Source of the DNA: Clostridium intestinale DSM 6191
Lineage (GTDB): Bacteria > Bacillota > Clostridia > Clostridiales > Clostridiaceae
DNA length: 64,000 nucleotides
Assembly: GCF_900130055.1 (NCBI RefSeq)
Contig: NZ_FQXU01000011.1
Span: forward strand, 94,716-158,715
Direction: 5' to 3'
This document shows, one piece after another, positions 17,369-26,025 of this stretch (the first letter of the stretch is position 1; every line of letters begins with the position of its first letter). A program made the position numbers and the translations under genes. The notes under the pieces are model-generated. The model did no database searches and was not told the origin of the DNA. It saw nothing but the letters and a program-made list of their open reading frames with translations.

Positions 17369-18304
17369 ATGAAGATATTATCAATAAATAATTTAGAAAA
17401 AAGATATGGTGATTTTACAGCAGTAGATAATATAACTTTGGAAGTGAATGAAGGAGAGATATTTGGGTTTTTAGGACCTAATGGAGCTGGAAAAAGTACA
17501 ACCATAAATATTGTAAGTGGATTAATAAAAAGTAGTGCTGGAGAAGTAAATATATTTAATAAACCCTTAAAAAAGTTTGAAAAAGAGATAAAAAAGAAGA
17601 TAGGGGTAGTACCTCAAACCCTTGCTATATACAGTGAGTTGTCAGCAGAAGAAAATATTAAGTTTTTTGCATCTATATATGGTGTAAAAGGTGAGGAACT
17701 AAAAAAGGCTGTAGAATATGCACTTGAGTTTACAGGACTGATTGAGCATAGAAAAACTAAGGCAAAGAATTTTTCTGGGGGAATGATGAGAAGATTAAAT
17801 ATTGCCTGCGGAATAGCTCATAAGCCTAAGTTAGTAATAATGGATGAACCAACAGTAGGTATAGATCCTCAATCTAGAAATCATATTTTAGAGTCAGTTA
17901 AGGAGCTTAATAGAAATGGATGTACTATAATCTATACCTCTCATTACATGGAGGAAGTAGAAAATATATGTGATAGAATCGCCATAATAGATAAAGGTAA
18001 AATAATTGCGGAAGGGACTAAAGAAGAACTGATATCTTTAATATCTGATATACAAAGTCTAGAGGTACAGGTTGGGGACATCTCTTTAATTAACGAAAAA
18101 GAATTAAAAGCTATAAAAGGTGTAAAAAATATAACTGTAAAAGAGGATATAGTTACCATTAACTCTCAAAGAGAGGTTACTAATCTTAATCTCATAATAG
18201 AATTTCTTACAGCTAAAAACATTAATATCAAAAATATAGGATATAAAGAAATAGACCTAGAAACAGTATTTTTAAATCTTACAGGAAGAACTTTAAGGGA
18301 TTAG
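17369..18304 (+). CDS. ABC-2 type transporter ATPase, LnrL-like
   Basis: 311 residues. Walker A GPNGAGKST (residues ~37-45), signature NFSGGMMRR, Walker B LVIMDEPTVGIDP and H-loop YTSHYMEE. A ~90-residue C-terminal extension (from ~220) is of the DUF4162 kind found in drug and antibiotic exporters. The ATG follows GGGAGAG. It forms an operon with two ABC-2 permeases and powers export or membrane clearance of a compound, probably an antimicrobial. Confidence 0.95.
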   Translation: MKILSINNLEKRYGDFTAVDNITLEVNEGEIFGFLGPNGAGKSTTINIVSGLIKSSAGEVNIFNKPLKKFEKEIKKKIGVVPQTLAIYSELSAEENIKFFASIYGVKGEELKKAVEYALEFTGLIEHRKTKAKNFSGGMMRRLNIACGIAHKPKLVIMDEPTVGIDPQSRNHILESVKELNRNGCTIIYTSHYMEEVENICDRIAIIDKGKIIAEGTKEELISLISDIQSLEVQVGDISLINEKELKAIKGVKNITVKEDIVTINSQREVTNLNLIIEFLTAKNINIKNIGYKEIDLETVFLNLTGRTLRD

Positions 18305-18317
18305 GAGGATAAAGCTT

Positions 18318-19445
18318 ATGAGAGAAATAGCAGCCATAATAAAATATGATATTCTAGCCAATAAATCTAGTAAATATGTTATTCAAATGATTATTTATCC
18401 TGTTATATTCACTTTAATTTTAGGATTTTTATTAAAAAATGCATTCAGTTCAAGTTTTGATATGGAACATGTAAATATAGTTTATTTAAGTGATAAAAGT
18501 GAGCAAAGCAACCAAATCATAGATGTTTTCAAGAGTTTAGAAGATGAACTTGATATTAGTATTAGTGAAGAGGAAAATCAGGATGAAGCAAAAGAGCTAG
18601 TGAAAAGAAATACAGATACGGTATTTATCGAGCTTAAAGATAATATAAAGATATATAAAAATGATGGGGCTAGTATTTCTAGTGAAGTTGTTTATGGTGT
18701 TTTAAATACTATAGTAGATAAATTTAATGTAGCTTATTCTATAGGGAAAGTATCACCAGAAGGATTGAGTAAAATTAACTTTCAAGAAGTTCAAAAAGAA
18801 TTTGCTAATTTTAAACAGATAGAGTTAAAAAAAGAGATGACATCTTATGATTATTATGGAGTAGCAGAATTTACAATGATGATATTATATATATCAATGT
18901 TTTCATTCAACTTAATAAATGCACAGAGAAGAAATGGTACAGAAGGACGAGTTTTTATAGCAGGAGTATCTAAAATCCAATATATAATAGCAAGAACATT
19001 AAGTATGGCTATATTTAATTTTATAATTATGACTATACCATTCATAATTTTGAAGTTTATAGTTGGAATAGAATATGGAACTGATTATCTCACATTCATT
19101 GCAATTATGGGTAGTTTAAATTTACTTTCATCAGCTATAGGAGTAGCGGTGGGATTTTTAGTTAAAGATGAAAATGTAGGAGATACAATATTGCAAGCTG
19201 CTGTAGTTCCAACCTTAAGTTTGCTTGGAGGAAGCTATGTGTATTTAGGCGAGGATATTAATTATATATTTGATTTATTTACAAAAATATCTCCATTAAG
19301 ATGGGCTAATAGAGCAATGATAAATGTCATATATGCTGGTGATTATAGGAAAGTTGGAATATCCATAGCTATTAATTTAGGATTAACAATTTTATTGATA
19401 TTGATTTCATATATAAAAATAAAAGGGGAGGAGAGATTAGCATGA
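18318..19445 (+). CDS. ABC-2 transporter permease, LnrM-like
   Basis: 375 residues: one N-terminal helix (YPVIFTLILGFLL), a ~130-residue outside loop, then five helices from residue ~185, the standard ABC2_membrane_3 layout. Residues TPFIILKF to SLLGGSYVYL hold the conserved core. It starts behind AGGAGG, 13 nt after the ATPase. Its stop overlaps the next start (ATGA at 19442-19445), so the two permeases are translationally coupled. Confidence 0.92.
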   Translation: MREIAAIIKYDILANKSSKYVIQMIIYPVIFTLILGFLLKNAFSSSFDMEHVNIVYLSDKSEQSNQIIDVFKSLEDELDISISEEENQDEAKELVKRNTDTVFIELKDNIKIYKNDGASISSEVVYGVLNTIVDKFNVAYSIGKVSPEGLSKINFQEVQKEFANFKQIELKKEMTSYDYYGVAEFTMMILYISMFSFNLINAQRRNGTEGRVFIAGVSKIQYIIARTLSMAIFNFIIMTIPFIILKFIVGIEYGTDYLTFIAIMGSLNLLSSAIGVAVGFLVKDENVGDTILQAAVVPTLSLLGGSYVYLGEDINYIFDLFTKISPLRWANRAMINVIYAGDYRKVGISIAINLGLTILLILISYIKIKGEERLA

Positions 19446-20590
19446 GTGAGTTTTATTATTTAGTTAGAAAAAATATAAAATTAATATTCAAATCGAAGTT
19501 TACAATAATACAACTACTAGCACCTGTTGCAGTATCTCTTTTAATACTAAAATTATTTACAGGCATGGGAGGTAATTTAACCTACGGGGTAGTAGATAAA
19601 GATAGTAGTGTAAGTTCAAAGTTTTTAATAAGTAAGTTTGAAGTAAATAGATCTACAATAAAATACTATGACAATGAAGAGGAATTAATAAAGGATATAA
19701 CCAACAGAGATATAAATGGGGGATTTTTAGTTCCTGAAGGATTTCAAGAAAGTATAGTAGGTGGAAATATAAAAAATGTTGACATTTATATGGGAACAAA
19801 CAATAATTTAAAAAAAAGTCTAGAGGCTAATATAAATGATACAGTAACTACATTAGAGCAGATTTCTACAGGAGCTTCAAATAATAAAGATAATTATATT
19901 AAAATAATAGAAGAAACAAAAAATAAAACGATAAAGGTTGAAGAAGCTAGGTTAAATGACAAAGCTTCAGTATATCAAGTTACTCAGATATCTATAGGAC
20001 TTTTAATATTTTTTATGATGCTTAGGGCAAACTCTACATCGTATATTATGTTAGAAGAAAAGAGGAGCAATTGTTACAGTAGAATATTTGCATCACCAAT
20101 TACACCACTTAAGTTTATCAGTGCAAATGTAGTGGCTAATCTTTTAGTATTGGTTATGCAGGCAGTAGTAACCTTGCTTTCTATGCAATGGATATTAAAT
20201 CTTAAAACGGATATTCCTTTTGGCATATTGTTATTTTTCCTAGTTTTGATAGCTTTTGTAGCAGTTGCATTTAGCACAATGGTAATGGTGAGTTCTAAGG
20301 ATTTTTCTACAGCATCTATAGTAAGTAACTTATTTATAAACATAAGTTGTATGGCCAGCGGATGTTATTTCCCTATAGAATTTATTCCAGAAAATATTAG
20401 GAAGATATCTTTTCTATTTCCTCAAACTTGGGTACTAGATATTTTTAGAAAATATCAAACTTCAAGTGTGACCATAGATAAATTATATATTAATATAATA
20501 ACTCTTATAGCCTTTGCGGTGACACTTCTATTGATAGCTTCATTTAGAATGAAGTTTTCGAATAAAGAAATGACAGCACTTAATGATTAA
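19442..20590 (+). CDS. ABC-2 transporter permease, LnrN-like
   Basis: 382 residues with the same layout as the preceding permease: an N-terminal helix (IIQLLAPVAVSLLIL), a long outside loop, and five C-terminal helices including a conserved ASGCYFPIEFIPENI-LSFLFPQTW-like stretch. It starts by ATGA overlap. The paired paralogous permeases are expected to form a heterodimer with the ATPase. Confidence 0.92.
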   Translation: MSEFYYLVRKNIKLIFKSKFTIIQLLAPVAVSLLILKLFTGMGGNLTYGVVDKDSSVSSKFLISKFEVNRSTIKYYDNEEELIKDITNRDINGGFLVPEGFQESIVGGNIKNVDIYMGTNNNLKKSLEANINDTVTTLEQISTGASNNKDNYIKIIEETKNKTIKVEEARLNDKASVYQVTQISIGLLIFFMMLRANSTSYIMLEEKRSNCYSRIFASPITPLKFISANVVANLLVLVMQAVVTLLSMQWILNLKTDIPFGILLFFLVLIAFVAVAFSTMVMVSSKDFSTASIVSNLFINISCMASGCYFPIEFIPENIRKISFLFPQTWVLDIFRKYQTSSVTIDKLYINIITLIAFAVTLLLIASFRMKFSNKEMTALND

Positions 20591-20633
20591 GAAGTTAAAA
20601 GGCAATAGATGAGAGTGAATAGTTTAGGTAAAA

Positions 20634-20656
20634 ACTCAGTATAGCTGAGTTTTTTC
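20634..20656 (+). terminator. Terminator after the ABC operon
   Basis: ACTCAG-TATAG-CTGAGT followed by a T-run; flanking A's and T's extend the stem. Confidence 0.85.
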
Positions 20657-20735
20657 TATTGTTGTGAAGAATCAGTAATATTAAAAGAGATTTAATGAAG
20701 TTTAGGCAGGTTTTAAAATGACAAAAGTGCATAGA

Positions 20736-20836
20736 AACAGCGGAGCGTAGGAACAGAGAAACAGAGAAACATAAGAACAGCGGAGCATAGGAACAGAGAA
20801 ACATAGGAACAGTGGTATGATGGAGTGAAAGAAACA
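20736..20836. repeat. Purine-rich minisatellite, ~2.5 imperfect copies
   Basis: Two 28-nt cores (20736-20763 and 20776-20803), differing at one base, begin AACAGCGGAGC and end GAGAAACA. A third, diverged copy is at 20808-20836. The spacing is 40 then 32 nt; the difference is an extra AGAGAAAC block. The G+A richness is unlike the surrounding sequence. No spacer diversity, so not a CRISPR. The rest of 20657-20735 holds nothing I can identify. Confidence 0.75.
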
Positions 20837-20863
20837 TATAAATAAAAGAGTAAATAAAAAAGA

Positions 20864-20880
20864 AAGGAATATTATTCCTT
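20864..20880 (-). terminator. Terminator of hydE
   Basis: On the minus strand AAGGAAT-AAT-ATTCCTT, followed by a T-rich stretch (complement of AAATAAAAAAGAA). Confidence 0.75.
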
Positions 20881-20900
20881 CCTTAAAATATTTAAAAGGG

Positions 20901-21983
20901 TTAAGCCCTCATTTTAGGAGCTATACCATTGGCTCTAAAGCCTGGACCATCAGAAATTTTACGACCCAATTTAATTACTTTTCCAGTTATGCATCCTCTA
21001 CAGTGAGCTGGGGTATCACTGATACATATCTTGCCAGGATATAGTGCATATAAAGCTCTATATTCTCCTTCTGTGATATTAGGCATTACAACATTTGCTC
21101 CACACTGAAGAGCAATAACTCTTCCATTTTTATTAAGTGTTTCCATTGCAGTAGTTGCTGGAATATTTATATCAGGAAGAACTAATCTTACTAGAGCCAT
21201 CATTTTTAAGGCTAAGTCAAAGTCACCACCATCGGCATCTTTTAAAGGCGTGTCCTCATTAGGTATAAATGGTCCTATTCCTAGCATATCTGCATCTAAA
21301 TCTTTAAAAAATAGGATATCATCTGCCAAAGATTCAATAGTTTGTCCAGGAAGTCCTAGTAAGGCACCAGATCCAACTTCATAACCTAGATCTCTTAAAT
21401 CTTTAAGACATCTTTTTCTTTCTTCATGACTCATACCAGGGTCCATATCTTCATAAAGTTTTTTATCAGTTGTTTCGATTCTTATAAGATATCTATCAGC
21501 ACCAGCTTCCTTAAAGGCTTTATATTCCTCAAAGCTTCTTTCACCTATACTTAAGGTTATAGCAACTCCCAAAGCTTTTATATCTTTAATTATTTTAGTC
21601 ATTCTTTCAACAGTGAAGTAATCATCTTCTCCGCCTTGAAGAACTATAGTTTTATAACCATAGCTTACAGCCTTTTTAGCAAAATCCATTATTTCTTCAT
21701 AACTTAATCTATATCTTTTTATATTTTTATTGTCCCTTCTAAGACCGCAGTATAGACAATTTCTTTTGCATATGTTCGTAAATTCTAAAAGGCCTCTAAG
21801 GTGAACAAAATCACCAAGATATTTTTGTCGTGTTTCATCAGCTGCTTTAAATAAGGCTTCATTTATTGAGCCATCCTTTAAGATAGAAATTAATTCATCT
21901 TTAGTAAGCTCATGAGTTTCTTTAGCTTTTTCTATAAGCTCTAAATTATAAATATGTTCATTTGATAAATCAATATTTTGCAT
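20901..21983 (-). CDS. hydE: [FeFe]-hydrogenase maturase HydE (radical SAM)
   Basis: 360 residues. The radical-SAM cluster motif is C72-x3-C76-x2-C79 (CKRNCLYC), followed by LQGGEDDYF, IRIETTDKKLYEDMDPGMS and IGPFIPNEDTPLKD, all typical of HydE. A C-terminal PAHCRGC pair may hold a second cluster. HydE acts with HydF and HydG to build the H-cluster subsite; neither partner gene is in this window. The ATG follows AGGAGG. Biotin synthase-like relatives were considered, but the HydE blocks are clear. Confidence 0.92.
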   Translation of the reverse strand: MQNIDLSNEHIYNLELIEKAKETHELTKDELISILKDGSINEALFKAADETRQKYLGDFVHLRGLLEFTNICKRNCLYCGLRRDNKNIKRYRLSYEEIMDFAKKAVSYGYKTIVLQGGEDDYFTVERMTKIIKDIKALGVAITLSIGERSFEEYKAFKEAGADRYLIRIETTDKKLYEDMDPGMSHEERKRCLKDLRDLGYEVGSGALLGLPGQTIESLADDILFFKDLDADMLGIGPFIPNEDTPLKDADGGDFDLALKMMALVRLVLPDINIPATTAMETLNKNGRVIALQCGANVVMPNITEGEYRALYALYPGKICISDTPAHCRGCITGKVIKLGRKISDGPGFRANGIAPKMRA

Positions 21984-22073
21984 AATTCCTCCTAATGGAA
22001 AAATATTAGTTAAATTAATAACTAAAGAAATTATACTATATTAGATAAAAATATACACACTTTATAGTTAGTT

Positions 22074-22694
22074 TTATTTAAAAAAATTAATTATGCTATT
22101 GATTTTCTGCAATTCATATTTTACAGTGCTATCTTGTTTAGATAACATGCTCTTTTTGTTTTCAATTTTAATTTCATAATCAGAAATTAAAGATTTAAGT
22201 TTGGATATTTCCACATTATACTCATCTATTTTGCTGTTGACAGTATCATGGAATTTTTCTGTAAAGTCGTTTAATGTGTTTAATCTAATTTCGCCATCTT
22301 TTATAAGATCAGTAAAATTAGATTTAGCAGCAGTTAATATATTCATTACTGATTCTTTTCTTATATCATGTGGTAAACTTTCAGGAATAGCATTTATAAA
22401 TTGTCCAAGCATAAATATAGTATTTGTTTTATTAGAGTCTATTCCAAATAATGAATATATTTCTGAGATGTCTAGACTTTTATCTATTGTACTATTTTCA
22501 AAGTTATTTTTAGGAGGATTGGGGCTGGTAAATATTTTAGTTTCTTGTTGTGTGGAGACAGAGACTTTTGAATCTTCTTTTGGAGAAGCTTCTTTTTTTA
22601 TAATGTTATTATCAGTAGAATCGTTATTTGATACTTCCTGCTGAACTTTTTCTACAACATTGAGCTTTTCTAATACAGAAATAAGTTTAGACAT
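22074..22694 (-). CDS. Hypothetical coiled-coil protein
   Basis: Not recognised; 206 residues, soluble. An N-terminal helix (MSKLISVLEKLNVVEKV) is followed by a low-complexity, polar linker (~20-65, rich in S, T, N, K and P). A compact middle (ISEIYSLFGIDSNKTNTIFMLGQFINAIPESLPHD begins at ~75) and a long C-terminal coiled coil (~125-200) follow. The ATG follows AAGGGGAA. No partner gene is indicated; an inverted repeat lies just upstream. Confidence 0.7.
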   Translation of the reverse strand: MSKLISVLEKLNVVEKVQQEVSNNDSTDNNIIKKEASPKEDSKVSVSTQQETKIFTSPNPPKNNFENSTIDKSLDISEIYSLFGIDSNKTNTIFMLGQFINAIPESLPHDIRKESVMNILTAAKSNFTDLIKDGEIRLNTLNDFTEKFHDTVNSKIDEYNVEISKLKSLISDYEIKIENKKSMLSKQDSTVKYELQKINSIINFFK

Positions 22695-22715
22695 ACTAAA
22701 TTCCCCTTTTTACAT

Positions 22716-22746
22716 CGATAAATTTTGTTTTATGGTAAATTTATCG
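22716..22746. promoter_or_regulatory. Inverted repeat upstream of the coiled-coil gene
   Basis: CGATAAATT (22716-22724) and AATTTATCG (22738-22746), a perfect 9-bp dyad 22 nt from the start codon of the minus-strand gene. Possible operator; no known factor is matched. Confidence 0.4.
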
Positions 22747-22902
22747 TAAACTTTTATATAACCTTAATTATATCTAGAATGAATTTAATTATAAATTTAA
22801 TAAAATTTAAATAAATTCTATAAAATATATAAAGTTCATAGCAAGCACATAAAATATGGAAATATCATAAAATATTATATAGCAATTTATGGAGTGAAGG
22901 CA

Positions 22903-23973
22903 TTGTTATATTCACTAATATTAGCCGGAGGAAAAGGAACAAGGCTTTATCCACTTTCAAGAGGGAGTAATCCAAAACAATTCTTAAAGTTAACTAATAA
23001 TAAAAGCTTTTTGTTAAATACTGTGGATAGAATATCACCTATTGTAGATAAAGAGAATATTTATATCGTTACAAATAAAGAATATAGAGAAAAAGTTATA
23101 GAGGAATTAAATGATATCAAGGAAGACAATATATTCACAGAACCAGAGAATAAGGAAACTGCAACTTGTATAGGGCTGTCTGCAATTAAACTCCTTAAAA
23201 AAGATAAAGATGCAGTAATGATAGTTCTTCCATCGGACCATTATATAGGGGATGAGAAGAGTTATTTAGAGACTTTAAAACAAGCTGTTGAAATAGCAGA
23301 AAGAAGAAGAGGGATAATAACTCTAGGAATATCTCCCACAAGACCAGAAACTGGCTATGGGTATATAGAAATGGGAGAAAGAATTATAGGAAACTTTGCA
23401 AGTTATAGGGTTGCAAGATTTACAGAAAAACCAAATGTAGAAGTTGCTAAGGATTTTTTATTAAAAGGAACTTATTTATGGAATTCTGGTATGTTTATCT
23501 TTAGAGCAGATACTATATTAAGAGAAATAGAAAAATATTTACCTAAGATGTATAAGTCGTTAATGGAGATATATAAAAATATAGGTGAAGAAAATGAAGA
23601 AGACGTAATTACCGAGCAATATAGGCTTATTGACGGAATATCTATAGATTTTGGAGTAATGCAAAAGACTAGAAAAGCCTATGTTATAAAGGGTGATTTT
23701 TTTTGGGACGATATAGGCAGTTTTGGTGCACTTAGCAGGTTTTTAAATAAAAATGGTGGTAATGCTGTAAGTCATGGTGTATTTCTAGAAGAGTGTGAAA
23801 ATTGCTCTGTTTTTGGAAATGAAAATAAACTTATAATAGGTTTTGGTATCAAGGATTTAGTAGTAGTAGATGCTGGAGATGTACTTCTAGTAATGGATAA
23901 AAACAGGGATCAAGAGATAAAGCATCTATTGAATACAATTGGTAAAGAAGATAATTTGAAAGATTATTTATAA
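22903..23973 (+). CDS. manC: Mannose-1-phosphate guanylyltransferase
   Basis: Makes GDP-mannose from GTP and mannose-1-phosphate. 356 residues from TTG 22903, chosen because GGAG (22891-22894) is correctly spaced; a GTG at 22894 overlaps that site. The nucleotidyltransferase signature LAGGKGTRLYPLSRG is followed by PKQFL, then LPSDHYIG, GYGYIEMGE, FTEKP, LWNSGMFIF and SIDFGVMQK: the mannose-1-P guanylyltransferase set. It lacks the C-terminal isomerase domain of bifunctional enzymes. It stands alone, not within a polysaccharide cluster. Confidence 0.92.
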   Translation: MLYSLILAGGKGTRLYPLSRGSNPKQFLKLTNNKSFLLNTVDRISPIVDKENIYIVTNKEYREKVIEELNDIKEDNIFTEPENKETATCIGLSAIKLLKKDKDAVMIVLPSDHYIGDEKSYLETLKQAVEIAERRRGIITLGISPTRPETGYGYIEMGERIIGNFASYRVARFTEKPNVEVAKDFLLKGTYLWNSGMFIFRADTILREIEKYLPKMYKSLMEIYKNIGEENEEDVITEQYRLIDGISIDFGVMQKTRKAYVIKGDFFWDDIGSFGALSRFLNKNGGNAVSHGVFLEECENCSVFGNENKLIIGFGIKDLVVVDAGDVLLVMDKNRDQEIKHLLNTIGKEDNLKDYL

Positions 23974-23977
23974 TTTG

Positions 23978-24007
23978 GTTGTGGATTTTTAAATCCACAA
24001 CTTTTTA
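23978..24007 (+). terminator. Terminator after manC
   Basis: GTTGTGGATTT/AAATCCACAAC with a TTTTTA tail. Confidence 0.9.
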
Positions 24008-24047
24008 TGTTAAAATAAAGAAAATGACATAGAAGAGGAGATTATAA

Positions 24048-24335
24048 ATGGTTAAAGTAGTTGCTAAAAGTAAAGTTAAAACAAATGAATTAGAAAAATA
24101 TAAGGAATTAGTTAAGGTTTTAATTGATGAAACAAGAAAGGAAGAGGGTTGCATATCCTACGATTTATTTCAAGATATAAATGACCCTAGTACGTTGACT
24201 TTTATAGAAGAATGGAAAGATGAAGAAGCATTAAAAAGACATATGGAGTCAAAACATTTTGTTAAATACGTTCCTATGCTTGGACAATTCCGTGAGGGAG
24301 AGGGAGACATTAATATATATAAACAAATTTTATAA
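24048..24335 (+). CDS. Antibiotic-biosynthesis-monooxygenase (ABM) domain protein
   Basis: 95 residues forming a single dimeric alpha-beta-barrel: VVAKSKVKTNELEKYKEL, EEGCISYDLFQD, FIEEWKDEEALKRHMESKHF. It resembles YgiN/HmoB-type small monooxygenases, whose substrates (quinols, haem) cannot be told from sequence. The ATG follows GAGGAG. Single gene with its own terminator. Confidence 0.9.
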   Translation: MVKVVAKSKVKTNELEKYKELVKVLIDETRKEEGCISYDLFQDINDPSTLTFIEEWKDEEALKRHMESKHFVKYVPMLGQFREGEGDINIYKQIL

Positions 24336-24346
24336 TTTTAATATTT

Positions 24347-24385
24347 AAGCTGTATAAACTAATTAAAGTTCTATACAGCTTATTT
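24347..24385. terminator. Bidirectional terminator
   Basis: AAGCTGTATA/TATACAGCTT 10-bp perfect outer stem with an inner AACT/AGTT extension and a T-rich tail, between convergent genes. Confidence 0.85.
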
Positions 24386-24394
24386 TATAAAAAG

Positions 24395-26002
24395 TTAACT
24401 ATTTATACTATCTTTATATTTTGTTGGAGTTAAACCAGTGTATTTCTTAAAGGTCTTAGAAAAATGTTTTTCATTGCTATATCCTACAAGTGTTGCGATT
24501 TCATAATTTTTTAATGTCTTATCTTTTAAGAATTCTTTTGATTTTTCTATACGATATTTATTAACAAATTCTAAGAAGTTTATTCCTATTTCTTGCTTAA
24601 ATAGTTGGCTTAAGTAGCCTGGGGTTATATATATTTGTTTTGATATGCTCTCTAAAGATATATCTTTATTATAATTTTGTGTAATGTAATTAACAGCTAT
24701 TTTAACTAAAGAGTTGTGCTTTTCTATATCATTAATTTTATAGAATATGCTATTTAATATAAGTCTAATTTGGTCTTTAATTTCTGAAAGGGTCGAACAC
24801 TGGAGTATTTTATCAAAGGCAGAAAGTTCTCTATTAGAAGATGAATTTATATCAATATCACTCTCTATGCAAAATTTATAAACACTTCCTAATAAAGAAA
24901 GAGTTGCACTTTTCATATGACTTTTAGAAGGAGTTCCATTTGAGAATAGATAAGTGTAAAATCTATCTATACTTTCTTTAAGTGAACTTTCATCTAAGAT
25001 CCTTAGTGAGTTTATTATTTCTAATTCTTCATTTACAGGATAGGAGTTAGGTTTATAATCAATGATATTAATATCATCTGGAGTAATTAATCTGTCATCT
25101 CCTAAAAAGAATTTAGAGCCAATTGCAATATTTGCTGAGCTATAAGATTCATTAATATTAGTAAGTGAGTCTACTAAGCTACCGACAGCAATTGTAACTG
25201 AAAATCCTAAGCTTAATTTTATAGAATTTTTTATATTATTTAATACCTCTAATAGGTAGCTATTAAAATCCTCTTTTTTATCCAATGAAATAACAAGTAT
25301 TATATCATCTTCATCTTCTAATACCTCATAAAAATTCAATTCATTCATACAGAGCTTTATAAAATTTTTTATTGAAATTTTTATATTATAAATATCAATA
25401 TTGCTATAAAGTTCATGGAGGACTGTAGAGTAATCTAGTGTTATTATATTTACAACTAAATTACTGTTTCTAAGATTTATATTAAAAGATTCAAATTTAT
25501 TTAATATATCGTAGCTATCTCCAATAGGGTTTTTAAGTATTGTTTTTAAAAAGTTTTCTTTAATAGTAGGTAGATTTTCATTAAATTCTATTTGATATTT
25601 TTTTAGTAGATCTTCTTTTATATTTTCCTTTTCTATAACCTTTATGATATCTAAAACAGACTCTAATATGTCTTTAGGTCTACAGGGTTTTAATAAATAA
25701 TTGGAAGCGTTTAATTCTATGGCTTTCTTAGCATAAGAAAAATCATCATAGCCACTTAGTATTATACATTTAGACTTTAATTTATGTGAAGTTATATTTT
25801 GAAGAAGCTCAAGACCATTCATTTTAGGCATTCTTATATCCATTATTATTATATCTGGATTAAGTAAAAGTATTTTTTCTAAAGCTGTAATTCCGTTATC
25901 TGCTTCACCACAAATTTCTATATCATAAAAAGTCCAATCGATTGATGATCTAATACCTTCAATTAAATCAATTTCATCATCAACTAAAAATAATTTGTAC
26001 AT
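24395..26002 (-). CDS. YesN-type response regulator with AraC output
   Basis: 535 residues: an N-terminal receiver (D8-D9-E10, phospho-acceptor D55 in IIIMDIRMP), a ~270-residue middle region, and two AraC helix-turn-helix motifs at the C terminus (ISLESISKQIYITPGYLSQLFK and YEIATLVGYSNEKHFSKTFKK). It is co-transcribed with the kinase (23-nt gap). Family members control sugar uptake and polysaccharide degradation genes, and the divergent binding protein and glycoside hydrolase are the obvious targets. Confidence 0.93.
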   Translation of the reverse strand: MYKLFLVDDEIDLIEGIRSSIDWTFYDIEICGEADNGITALEKILLLNPDIIIMDIRMPKMNGLELLQNITSHKLKSKCIILSGYDDFSYAKKAIELNASNYLLKPCRPKDILESVLDIIKVIEKENIKEDLLKKYQIEFNENLPTIKENFLKTILKNPIGDSYDILNKFESFNINLRNSNLVVNIITLDYSTVLHELYSNIDIYNIKISIKNFIKLCMNELNFYEVLEDEDDIILVISLDKKEDFNSYLLEVLNNIKNSIKLSLGFSVTIAVGSLVDSLTNINESYSSANIAIGSKFFLGDDRLITPDDINIIDYKPNSYPVNEELEIINSLRILDESSLKESIDRFYTYLFSNGTPSKSHMKSATLSLLGSVYKFCIESDIDINSSSNRELSAFDKILQCSTLSEIKDQIRLILNSIFYKINDIEKHNSLVKIAVNYITQNYNKDISLESISKQIYITPGYLSQLFKQEIGINFLEFVNKYRIEKSKEFLKDKTLKNYEIATLVGYSNEKHFSKTFKKYTGLTPTKYKDSINS

Positions 26003-26025
26003 ATTAAGAGTACCTCCATAAACAA

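Noticed and set aside
20736..20836. CRISPR array
   Set aside because: Repeats are imperfect, unevenly spaced, not palindromic, without unique spacers, and no cas genes are present.
20595..20837. 80-residue minus-strand frame rich in Leu, Ser and Phe
   Set aside because: It runs through the terminator and the minisatellite, its sequence is the translation of the repeat, and it has no ribosome site.
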